This document shows, piece by piece, positions 5,930-11,215 of a DNA stretch of 11,215 nucleotides (within the stretch, counting starts at the first letter, position 1; each line of letters opens with the position of its first letter). The DNA lies in NCBI GenBank assembly GCA_039917855.1, contig JBDSIR010000135.1, positions 1 through 11,215 of the forward strand. The letters run 5' to 3'. The position numbers and the translations under genes are program-made. Below the pieces are notes generated by a model. It was not told the origin of the DNA. It was given only the letters and a program-made list of their open reading frames with translations, and ran no database searches. Source of the stretch: CAMLHU01 sp039917855 (GTDB lineage Bacteria; Gemmatimonadota; Gemmatimonadetes; Gemmatimonadales; GWC2-71-9).

Positions 5930-6702
5930 AAGCCAAACGCTCCCTCTCCCAGAATTTCCTCTCCGACCCCCGCATCCTCGCTCGCATCGCCGATGCGGTG
6001 GGGGCGGGGAGTGCTGATACTGTCCTCGAGATCGGTCCCGGCAAGGGAGCACTGACCGGCCAGCTCCTTGAACGGGCGGGGCGGGTCTTCGCGATCGAGA
6101 AGGACAGGGAACTGGTCGCAGGTCTCAAGTCAAAATTTCCTGACCTGATCCTTGCTGAGGGGGATGCCCTCGAGATCGATTGGCACGCCCTCGTGGGTGG
6201 CCCCTTCCTGGTGGCGGGGAACATTCCGTATCACATCACCAGTCCGCTCATCGACAAGGCGTTGACGCCGCCGAGGCCGGCAAGGGTCGTGTTTTTGGTG
6301 CAGAAGGAGGTGGCGGAGCGGGTCGCCAGTGCGCCGGGGAGCAAGGAGTACGGCGCGTTGAGTGTCGGCGTTCAGGCTGTGGCAAAGCCCGAGCGTCTGT
6401 TCACTGTTCCCCGTGGCGCATTCTTTCCGGTCCCCAAGGTCGACAGCGCAGTGCTGAGGCTGACGCCGCTGGCCGAGCCGTTGATCAGTGATGCTGAGGT
6501 CGAGCCGTTCAGAAGGTTCGTCGTCGGGATGTTCAGTTTCAGGAGAAAGCAATTGGTGCGGGCGCTCCGCGAGCTGAAGGGGTGGGATGCGGAACAGGGG
6601 AGCGCGGTCGTCGCGGCGGCGGGGTTCGAGCCGACGGCGCGCGGGGAGGAGTTGAGTCCGGCGGAGTTCGTCCGGTTGTTCAGGGCGACGGGTCCCGCGT
6701 AG
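5926..6702 (+). CDS. rsmA: 16S rRNA (adenine(1518)-N(6)/adenine(1519)-N(6))-dimethyltransferase RsmA (KsgA)
   Basis: RsmA dimethylates two adjacent adenines in the 3' hairpin of 16S rRNA late in 30S assembly. TTG 5926 is the start: it overlaps the phosphatase stop as TTGA and gives the family N-terminus KAKRSLSQNFLSDP. The 258 residues show EIGPGKGALT (SAM motif I, about 35-44), an acidic EKD after the second strand, GNIPYHITSPLI (catalytic NIPY, about 98-109) and FPVPKVDSAV (about 165-174), followed by a C-terminal helical domain. Length is typical for the family. The TTG start and 4-nt overlap mean its expression is tied to translation of the stress-type phosphatase upstream, which is unusual for a housekeeping enzyme. 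Confidence 0.95.
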   Translation: MKAKRSLSQNFLSDPRILARIADAVGAGSADTVLEIGPGKGALTGQLLERAGRVFAIEKDRELVAGLKSKFPDLILAEGDALEIDWHALVGGPFLVAGNIPYHITSPLIDKALTPPRPARVVFLVQKEVAERVASAPGSKEYGALSVGVQAVAKPERLFTVPRGAFFPVPKVDSAVLRLTPLAEPLISDAEVEPFRRFVVGMFSFRRKQLVRALRELKGWDAEQGSAVVAAAGFEPTARGEELSPAEFVRLFRATGPA

Positions 6703-6726
6703 CGGCGGAGTTCTCCCTGGGGCTCG

Positions 6727-6844
6727 GTTGTGGCGGCGCTTGCGCCGCTCGCGACGATCGGCTCCGATCCGTCGCGCGTCAAGCCGCGCCACAACGGTCC
6801 GAGCTCGATCCACGGAGCGCGGCAAGCCGCGCCACAACGGTCCG
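6727..6844. repeat. Nested palindromic repeat between rsmA and rex
   Basis: This is a second, distinct repeat family. Outer arms GTTGTGGCG (6727-6735) and CGCCACAAC (6787-6795) enclose three hairpins. The first is GCGGCGC / GCGCCGC with a TT turn (6733-6748). The second is an 11-bp stem with one bulged C, built from GCGACGATCGG (6751-6761) and its complement up to 6775. The third is an imperfect hairpin with an AA turn ending near 6788. A 22-base segment of the right end (6780-6801) recurs exactly at 6823-6844, where it forms a perfect GCGCGGC / GCCGCGC hairpin with AA turn. No T-run follows. It looks like a REP-type element with a partial second copy. Confidence 0.75.
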
Positions 6845-6883
6845 TCCCAGGAAACGTCGGCGGCTCCGCCGGGAGAGTCCGGA

Positions 6884-6914
6884 TTGCGCACCGGCGTACT
6901 TCAGCGCTATCATT
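6884..6914 (+). promoter_or_regulatory. Possible rex promoter
   Basis: TTGCGC (6884-6889) and TATCAT (6909-6914) resemble -35 and -10 boxes, but the 19-nt spacer is long. The -10 box touches the Rex operator, so the predicted transcription start would lie inside the operator, fitting autorepression. Confidence 0.35.
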
Positions 6915-6930
6915 GTGAAAGAATTCACAA
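6913..6930. promoter_or_regulatory. Rex operator (consensus Rex binding site)
   Basis: TTGTGAA-AGAA-TTCACAA is a perfect 7+7 inverted repeat with a 4-nt centre and matches the established Rex operator pattern TTGTGAA-N4-TTCACAA. It ends 6 nt before the rex ATG. Rex binds such sites when NADH/NAD+ is low and leaves when NADH rises, so rex is very probably autoregulated here. Confidence 0.88.
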
Positions 6931-6936
6931 AGATAT

Positions 6937-7569
6937 ATGCGCAAGATCGCTGACTCCACTGTCCGCCGCCTTTCCCTCTATCTCCGATTCCTCGAAGAAT
7001 TCGAGGGGCGGGGCGTTGCCACGGTCAGCTCCAATGCCCTCGCCCAGCGCGGCGGCACCACGTCGGCGCAGGTCCGGAAGGACCTCTCCTTCTTCGGCTC
7101 CTTCGGCAAGCGCGGCCTGGGCTACGATGTCCACGAGCTCGCTACCACGATGCGCTCCATCCTCGGACTCGGCCGCCGCTATCGCGTCGCCCTCGTCGGG
7201 GCGGGGAAGATCGGGAGCGCGCTGGCGCAGTACCGTGGATTCAAGCAGCGCGGCTTCGACATCGTCGCCATCTTCGACGCCGATCCCGCCAAGATCGGCA
7301 AGAGCTGGAACAGCCTCCCGGTGCAGGACGTGAAGACGCTTCCCGCCGCGCTCGCCAAGGATCCGGTCGATATCGCGGTGCTGGTGACGCCGGCCGAGTC
7401 GGCGCAGGGAGTGACCGAGGTGGTGGTGCAGGCGGGGATCAAGGCGATCCTCAATTTCGCGCCGATCCAGTTGATCGTGCCCGAGGATGTGTCGGTGAAG
7501 AACGTGAACTTGGCGCTGGAGCTGGAGACGTTGAGCTACGCGCTGGGGCATCGGAACGGAAACGAATAA
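6937..7569 (+). CDS. rex: Redox-sensing transcriptional repressor Rex
   Basis: Rex is a dimeric repressor that senses the NADH/NAD+ ratio and controls fermentation and respiration genes. The 210 residues comprise an N-terminal winged helix with VRRLSLYLRFLEE and QVRKDLSFFGSFGKRGLGYDV (about 46-66), and a Rossmann domain with GAGKIGSALAQYRGF (about 89-103). FDADPAKIGK follows, then ILNFAPIQLIVP and the domain-swapped C-terminal helix (LALELETLSYAL). Length is typical (about 205-220). ATG 6937 begins the family-like MRKIADSTVRRLSLYLR; the Shine-Dalgarno is weak. A consensus Rex operator sits 6 nt upstream. The last codon and stop (GAA TAA) lie inside the left terminal repeat of the next unit, so insertion apparently just spared or slightly altered the C-terminus. 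Targets elsewhere are unknown. Confidence 0.96.
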   Translation: MRKIADSTVRRLSLYLRFLEEFEGRGVATVSSNALAQRGGTTSAQVRKDLSFFGSFGKRGLGYDVHELATTMRSILGLGRRYRVALVGAGKIGSALAQYRGFKQRGFDIVAIFDADPAKIGKSWNSLPVQDVKTLPAALAKDPVDIAVLVTPAESAQGVTEVVVQAGIKAILNFAPIQLIVPEDVSVKNVNLALELETLSYALGHRNGNE

Positions 7570-7573
7570 CAGC

Positions 7574-7601
7574 GCCATCAGCCATCGGCCATCGGCCATC
7601 A
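7574..7601. repeat. Left heptamer array of the S23 unit
   Basis: Four 7-base units in register: GCCATCA, GCCATCG, GCCATCG, GCCATCA. On the - strand they read TGATGGC or CGATGGC, the same units as the right array, so the two arrays are inverted. Confidence 0.85.
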
Positions 7602-7602
7602 G

Positions 7603-7631
7603 AGGGGGCGGCGAGCGATCGTCGCCCCTTT
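7603..7631. terminator. Candidate terminator hairpin between convergent rex and the S23 gene
   Basis: GGGGCGGCGA (7605-7614) pairs with TCGTCGCCCC (7619-7628) with one mismatch and loop GCGA, followed by TTT on the + strand. It lies 35 nt after the rex stop and 3-6 nt beyond the S23 stop, a sensible place between convergent genes. The short T-run makes it a weak intrinsic terminator. Confidence 0.5.
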
Positions 7632-7634
7632 GCG

Positions 7635-7988
7635 TCATCCCACTGACTTCCTGAGCAGCGCCGCCAGCATTCGTTTGATGACCTCGGCCTTTGCCTCGAG
7701 CTCCGCTACAACGTCCGGTTTGAGGTATCCTAACCGACCAGACAGGTGGACCTGATAGGCGACCTCGTTCGCCGAGCCAAGGGCTATGGAGGTGAAATGC
7801 CTGAATTCCTTGTCCGTGTTGCGCCCGGCGCCTTCTGCGAGGTTCGACGGGATCGAGACCACGGCGCGGCGCAGTTGTGATCGCAACCCGTAAAGCTCGT
7901 GGTTGGGGAATCCCTTGGTATGCCTGTATAACGCGACAGCCAATGTGTCGGCCGCCTCCCAGACCTTCAGTTTCTTGTAGTCGCCCAT
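7635..7988 (-). CDS. Four-helix-bundle S23 / 23S rRNA intervening-sequence-type protein
   Basis: The family (TIGR02436 / Pfam 23S_rRNA_IVP) was first found inside intervening sequences of 23S rRNA genes and is related in fold to Avd of diversity-generating retroelements. Its biochemical role is unsettled; a basic helical bundle binding nucleic acid is the usual inference. The 117 residues match the family throughout: YKKLKVWEAADTLAVALYR, then FPNHELYGLRSQLRRAVVSIP, then NLAEGAGR, KEFRHFTSIALGSANEV and a C-terminal helix with EAKAEVIKRMLAALL. ATG at 7988 (reading leftwards) was preferred to the TTG at 8003 because MGDYKKLKVW is the normal N-terminus and GGGGGTGG precedes it at suitable spacing. 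It opposes both neighbours and lies between inverted heptamer arrays, which sets it apart as probably acquired. Family call firm, role unknown. Confidence 0.92.
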   Translation of the reverse strand: MGDYKKLKVWEAADTLAVALYRHTKGFPNHELYGLRSQLRRAVVSIPSNLAEGAGRNTDKEFRHFTSIALGSANEVAYQVHLSGRLGYLKPDVVAELEAKAEVIKRMLAALLRKSVG

Positions 7989-8051
7989 CTGCCACCCCCG
8001 CAATGAGTTGCACGACGATATCCTGCTCGCGTCAACCGAACATCAACGCAC

Positions 8052-8120
8052 CGATGCCGATGGCCGATAGCTGATGGCTGATAGCGCCGTTCTGATGGCC
8101 GATGGCCGATGGCCGATGGC
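8052..8120. repeat. Right heptamer array of the S23 unit
   Basis: About ten 7-base units in one register, mostly CGATGGC or TGATGGC with CGATAGC and TGATAGC variants. The first unit (8052-8057) has lost one base and the unit at 8086-8092 is degenerate. The last four units (8093-8120) pair with the left array; the earlier ones have no counterpart on the left. The array lies upstream of the S23 gene on its own strand, and just before the arginine deiminase-family gene on the other. Confidence 0.85.
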
Positions 8121-8125
8121 GTAGT

Positions 8126-8131
8126 TATTCT
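8126..8131 (+). promoter_or_regulatory. Possible -10 box for the deiminase-family gene
   Basis: TATTCT ends 6 nt before ATG 8138, which lacks a Shine-Dalgarno. That distance would make the mRNA leaderless. No good -35 box is visible in the heptamer array upstream. Speculative. Confidence 0.25.
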
Positions 8132-8137
8132 CCTCCC

Positions 8138-9367
8138 ATGCCCGGCATCCAGATCACATCCGAAGTCACCACCCTCGAAGCGGTCCTCGTCCACACTCCC
8201 GGTCACGAGATCGAGGCGGTGACGCCCCGCACCCGCGAGGACTATCTCTACGACGACATCATCGGCGTCGAGATCGCCGCGCGGGAGCACGCCCGCTTCG
8301 TGGCGGTGCTGGAGCGCTTCTCCAAGGTCTACCAGATCAGCGACCTCCTCCGTGAGGTGGCCGAGCTCAAGGAGGCGCGGGAGTTCCTGGCCCAGAAGAC
8401 CATGGACGTGGTCCCCAACGACGTCCTGGCCCAGCGACTCTCGGAGTTGCCGGCGGCGGACCTGGTAAAGCTCCTGATCGAAGGGGACGAGGAGATCGGC
8501 GGCCCCATCGCGCGGGCGCTGAACGAGGTCGATTACACCCTCCCGCCCCTCCCGAATCTCTTCTTCCCCCGCGACATCGGGATGGTCATCGGCGCGCACG
8601 CGGTGGTCGGCTCGATGCGCTACGGCATCCGCTGGACCGAGGAGCTCCTCATCAAGGCGCTCTTCAAGTTCCACGAGTCGTGCAGCAACGCCGGGATCCT
8701 GTACGATGGCTCGGAGGAGCGGCGCAGCAACCACACCCTCGAGGGGGGAGACGTCCACGTCCTCCGCGAGGACCTCCTGGTGGTCGGCTTCAGCGAGCGC
8801 TCCAGCCCCGCGGCGATCGACGCCCTCTGCGACGAGGCCTTCGCCAAGACCAAGGTCAAGGACGTGATCGTGATCGTGATGCCGAAGGTCGACACCGCGA
8901 TCCACCTCGACATGGTCTTCAGTCAGCTCGATCACGAGCTCTGCATCGTCTATCCCCCCTGCTTCGTGGGACCGGAGCGCTTCTCGGTGCTGCACCGGAA
9001 GAAGGGGAAGGACGGCGTGAAGGAGATGCCGAACTTCTTCGCCGCGCTCCGCGCCGTGGGGCTCCCGCTCGAGCCGATCTTCTGCGGCGGCGACCATCGC
9101 CACACCCAGGACCGGGAACAGTGGGCCAGCGCCTGCAACTTCCTGGCGGTGAAGCCCGGCGTCATCCTCAGTTACGCCCGGAACGAGGCGACGCTCAAGG
9201 AGTTGTCGAAGGCGGGGTTCAAGATCGTCGACAGCGACGACTTCCTGACCCGACCCAAATCGAAAGTCAGCGGCAAGATGGTGATCACCTTCCCGGGCGG
9301 TGAACTCGTCCGCGGCGGTGGCGGTCCCCGCTGCATGACGATGCCGCTCCGTCGCTCGGCCTCGTGA
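8138..9367 (+). CDS. Arginine deiminase-family amidinohydrolase
   Basis: Arginine deiminase hydrolyses arginine to citrulline and ammonia. The 409 residues carry the N-terminal signature LEAVLVHTPGHEIEAVTP (14-30) and the whole guanidino-hydrolase catalytic set in order. These are FFPRDIG with Asp146, EGGDVHVL at 202-209, HLDMVF with His256 and Asp258, and the nucleophilic Cys399 in GGPRCMTMPLRR near the C-terminus. Length fits ArcA (about 405-420). The first acidic motif is PRDIG rather than the usual TRDP, and no arcB, arcC or arginine antiporter lies nearby, so substrate and pathway role are open. ATG 8138 was chosen over ATG 8102, whose extra codons fall inside the heptamer array. No Shine-Dalgarno is evident. 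The stop overlaps the next gene as GTGA. Confidence 0.87.
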   Translation: MPGIQITSEVTTLEAVLVHTPGHEIEAVTPRTREDYLYDDIIGVEIAAREHARFVAVLERFSKVYQISDLLREVAELKEAREFLAQKTMDVVPNDVLAQRLSELPAADLVKLLIEGDEEIGGPIARALNEVDYTLPPLPNLFFPRDIGMVIGAHAVVGSMRYGIRWTEELLIKALFKFHESCSNAGILYDGSEERRSNHTLEGGDVHVLREDLLVVGFSERSSPAAIDALCDEAFAKTKVKDVIVIVMPKVDTAIHLDMVFSQLDHELCIVYPPCFVGPERFSVLHRKKGKDGVKEMPNFFAALRAVGLPLEPIFCGGDHRHTQDREQWASACNFLAVKPGVILSYARNEATLKELSKAGFKIVDSDDFLTRPKSKVSGKMVITFPGGELVRGGGGPRCMTMPLRRSAS

Positions 9368-10173
9368 CGGGACTGACCGCGGTCCCCGACCGCACCCTGG
9401 TCGACCGGGCGCTCGAACTCCTCGTCGGAGGCCCGCGCTCGGCCCGCGAGCTCGCCCAACAGATACTGGGGATGCCGAACGCTCCCGAGGCGGTGGCCGA
9501 TCGCCTGGCCGCCGCCCTCCTGGGCTCCGACCCGCGGGTGCGGAAGCTCGATGACGGCCGCTGGGCCGGGGTCGCCGCCGCCTCAACGTCGCCGATGCTC
9601 GACGAGGTCGCCTTCGCCGTACTCGACGTCGAGACCACCGGCACTCGGCCCAGCGAAGATGACCGGGTCACCGATGTGGCGGTCGTCCTGGTCCAGGGGA
9701 GCCGCCGAGAGCTGGTCTTCGAGTCGCTGGTGAACCCGGGGCGAAGCATCCCGCCCTGGATCACCTCGATGACCGGGATCGATGATGCGATGGTCCGCGA
9801 GGCGCCGACCTTCGACCAGATCGCCGATGACCTGCTGCTTGTGCTCTCGGGACGGGTCTTCACGGCGCACAACGCCCGGTTCGACTGGGGCTTCATCGAC
9901 TCCGAAGTGAAGCGGACGCGGGGGTTGGCGCTGGTGGGGAGCCGGATGTGCACCGTGCGGCTCGCCCGGGCGCTCCTGCCGGAGCTGCCCAGTCGGGGAT
10001 TGGACTCATTGCAGGAGCATTTCAATATTCCCAATCAGGCACGCCATCGCGCGCGGGGAGATGCGCTGGCGACGGCCGATCTTCTCGATCGGCTGCTGAT
10101 GATGGCGCGGGAGCGGAATTGCCGGACGCTGGCGGATGTGGAGGCGCTGGTGGCGGTGGGCCGGAAAAGGTGA
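9364..10173 (+). CDS. DnaQ-like DEDDh 3'-5' exonuclease with N-terminal extension
   Basis: The protein resembles the proofreading epsilon subunit of DNA polymerase III but is probably a separate repair or maintenance exonuclease. GTG 9364 overlaps the deiminase stop (GTGA). Of 269 residues, the first 75 form a small helical module (SARELAQQILGMP ... RLAAALLGSDPRVRKLDDGRW) resembling a winged helix. The exonuclease domain then shows ExoI VLDVETTG with Asp88 and Glu90, ExoII HNARFDWGFI with Asp174, and ExoIII HRARGDALATADLL with His228 and Asp233, so the active site is complete. The PWITSMTGI segment is also typical. The partner polymerase, if any, is not in the window. It could equally be annotated as an epsilon-like subunit. 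The stop lies directly at the edge of repeat C. Confidence 0.9.
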   Translation: MTGLTAVPDRTLVDRALELLVGGPRSARELAQQILGMPNAPEAVADRLAAALLGSDPRVRKLDDGRWAGVAAASTSPMLDEVAFAVLDVETTGTRPSEDDRVTDVAVVLVQGSRRELVFESLVNPGRSIPPWITSMTGIDDAMVREAPTFDQIADDLLLVLSGRVFTAHNARFDWGFIDSEVKRTRGLALVGSRMCTVRLARALLPELPSRGLDSLQEHFNIPNQARHRARGDALATADLLDRLLMMARERNCRTLADVEALVAVGRKR

Positions 10174-10174
10174 G

Positions 10175-10270
10175 CCCTCTCCCCGCCCCCTCTCCCTGTC
10201 GGGAGAGGGGGAGCGCATCGGAGCGACTCCCCTCCCCCGACAGGGGGAGGGGGCAGGGGGGAGAGGGGGG
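10175..10270. repeat. GC-palindrome element C (exonuclease / hydrolase gap)
   Basis: This is the same design as element A. The first hairpin has arms 10186-10196 and 10201-10211 with loop TGTC and is identical over all 26 bases to that of element A. The linker at 10216-10229 resembles the 14-base linker of element B. The second hairpin has 10-bp arms (10229-10238 and 10243-10252) with loop GACA. The tail 10243-10270 has four G-runs of 5-6. It starts right after the exonuclease stop and ends 27 nt before the hydrolase ATG. It leaves both coding frames intact, unlike A and B. Confidence 0.85.
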
Positions 10271-10297
10271 CAACGGGACGACTCCTCAGGAACTGCA

Positions 10298-11209
10298 ATG
10301 ACCTCTTTCGTATCGACCTTCCACATCGGCACCCTCAAGTGCCACTCCCTCGACGCCGGGCTTCAGCACCTCGACGGCGGGGCGATGTTCGGCGTGGTGC
10401 CGAAACCGCTCTGGGAGAAGCGCATCACCCCGGATGCCAAGAACCGGATCCCGCTGGCGATGCGTCCGCTGCTGGTGGAGCACCCCGATGGGCTGGTGTT
10501 GATCGACAACGGCTTGGGGAACAAGGAGGACGCCAAGTTCCGCGACATCTTCGGCATCGAGAACGCCGGGATGGATACCGGCACTACGAAGCTCGAGGAC
10601 GCGCTGGCGGAGCTCCGGTACATGCCCTCGGATGTGAAGTGGATGATCGATACCCACCTGCATTTCGATCATGCCGGCGGTAACACAAAGGTGGATGCGG
10701 ACGCCGTCCAGCGCCCCAGCGCCCCAGCGCCCCAGCGCCTCACCTTCCCGAATGCGACGTACGTCGTGCAGAAAGGCGAGCTCGAGTATGCCCGTCACAC
10801 CAACGAGCGGACCCGGGCGAGCTACCTGCCGCACAACTTCGAGCCGGTGGACGCGGCGGGGAAGTTCAAGCTGATCGAAGGGGATGTCGAGATCCTGCCT
10901 GGCATCCGCTCCCTGATGATGCCGGGACACGTCCCCTACCATCAGGCGATCCTGGTCCAGAGCGGAGGAGAGAGCGCCGTCTTCGTGGCCGATCTGATCC
11001 CCACGGTCGCGCATCTGCCGCTTCCCTGGATCATGGGGTACGACGTGGAGCCGCTCCGGACCCTCGAGTCGAAGCGGACCCTCCTGCAGCGGGCCGCGGG
11101 TGAGGGGTGGTGGGTCGTGCTGGAGCACGACTCGACGGTGGCGCGGGGGCGGGTGGTGAAGGAGGAGAAGGGGTATGTGTGGGGGGAGACCGTGCCGGCG
11201 GCGAAATAG
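10298..11209 (+). CDS. Metallo-beta-lactamase-fold hydrolase
   Basis: This is a binuclear metal hydrolase of the MBL superfamily; the substrate is unknown. Lactonase or related ester/amide hydrolysis is the nearest guess from the overall pattern. ATG 10298 has AGGA 6 nt upstream. The 303 residues hold the metal motif THLHFDH (His120, His122, Asp124, His125), then His211 in PGHVPYH, Asp232 in VADLIP and His277 in LEHDS, a complete set in normal order. VLIDNGLG near 67-74 is the usual strand before the metal site. No signal peptide is seen, so it is probably cytoplasmic. Just after the HxHxDH motif, residues about 137-148 are encoded by four exact copies of an 8-base repeat, giving a Pro/Ala/Gln-rich loop that probably tolerates variation. 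Confidence 0.88.
   Translation: MTSFVSTFHIGTLKCHSLDAGLQHLDGGAMFGVVPKPLWEKRITPDAKNRIPLAMRPLLVEHPDGLVLIDNGLGNKEDAKFRDIFGIENAGMDTGTTKLEDALAELRYMPSDVKWMIDTHLHFDHAGGNTKVDADAVQRPSAPAPQRLTFPNATYVVQKGELEYARHTNERTRASYLPHNFEPVDAAGKFKLIEGDVEILPGIRSLMMPGHVPYHQAILVQSGGESAVFVADLIPTVAHLPLPWIMGYDVEPLRTLESKRTLLQRAAGEGWWVVLEHDSTVARGRVVKEEKGYVWGETVPAAK
10708..10739 (+). repeat. In-gene 8-base tandem repeat (hydrolase)
   Basis: CCAGCGCC occurs four times exactly, head to tail, inside the coding sequence shortly after the HxHxDH motif. Since 8 is not a multiple of 3, gain or loss of one copy would shift the frame and truncate the enzyme. Confidence 0.85.
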
Positions 11210-11215
11210 CTCCCC

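Larger units (their letters stand above)
7564..8130. mobile_element. Candidate S23-gene cassette bounded by 40-nt heptamer inverted repeats
   Basis: Positions 7564-7603 and the reverse complement of 8091-8130 match at 37 of 40 bases by hand count. Each arm has GAATAAC outermost, a 3-base spacer with only one match, four heptamers, then two more matching bases. The 567-bp unit contains one - strand gene of the S23/23S rRNA IVP four-helix family and no transposase. I find no clear target-site duplication outside the arms, so the mechanism is unknown. It could be a non-autonomous mobile cassette or a repeat pair that grew around a resident gene. The left arm contains the rex stop codon. Confidence 0.5.

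Noticed and set aside
8102..8137. Upstream ATG 8102 as the deiminase start
   Set aside because: The twelve extra codons lie mostly in the heptamer array, and the family N-terminus begins naturally at ATG 8138.
7967..9586. 539-residue open frame on the - strand
   Set aside because: It is antisense to the deiminase-family and exonuclease genes; Arg/Asp/Glu/Val-rich shadow sequence without a recognisable domain.

Overview
The window is dense, GC-rich bacterial chromosome with eleven protein-coding genes on the + strand and one small gene on the - strand. No rRNA, tRNA, CRISPR array or canonical IS transposase is visible. Gene content and style (GC-rich, many 4-nt GTGA/TTGA gene overlaps, a partner-switching module, redox repressor Rex, GC-palindrome intergenic repeats) would suit a Gemmatimonadota-like environmental bacterium. 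That assignment is an inference and cannot be proven from this window.

Layout: (1) 3-3372 is a housekeeping run: the 3' part of recJ (ssDNA exonuclease), rsmD (16S rRNA m2G966 methyltransferase), coaD (phosphopantetheine adenylyltransferase) and pta (phosphate acetyltransferase). CoaD and Pta both concern coenzyme A chemistry. (2) 3543-5929 is a three-gene partner-switching module: a STAS anti-sigma-factor antagonist, an RsbW-type ATPase/kinase and a GAF + PP2C (SpoIIE-type) phosphatase. It is translationally coupled to rsmA (16S rRNA dimethyltransferase). (3) 6703-6936 holds a nested palindromic repeat and a consensus Rex operator directly in front of rex. (4) 7564-8130 is a 567-bp unit bounded by 40-nt inverted repeats built from heptamers. 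It encloses an S23/23S rRNA IVP-type four-helix-bundle gene on the - strand. (5) 8138-11209 carries an arginine deiminase-family enzyme, a DnaQ-like DEDDh exonuclease with an N-terminal extension, and a metallo-beta-lactamase-fold hydrolase.

Three kinds of repeat overlay the genes. A GC-palindrome element (A 1121-1212, B 1721-1918, C 10175-10270) has two hairpins, complementary ends and a G-quadruplex-type tail. Copies A and B run into coding sequence, supply the C-terminal tails of RecJ and RsmD, and A also supplies the apparent ribosome binding site of rsmD. A different nested palindrome lies between rsmA and rex. Tandem 7- or 8-mers occur in groups of four or more units, both beside the S23 gene and inside pta and the hydrolase gene.

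The best candidate for something undescribed is the S23 gene with its heptamer inverted repeats. It looks like a small mobile or domesticated cassette inserted exactly at the rex stop codon. Second is the phosphatase gene, whose protein-like reading frame continues upstream of any standard start codon.
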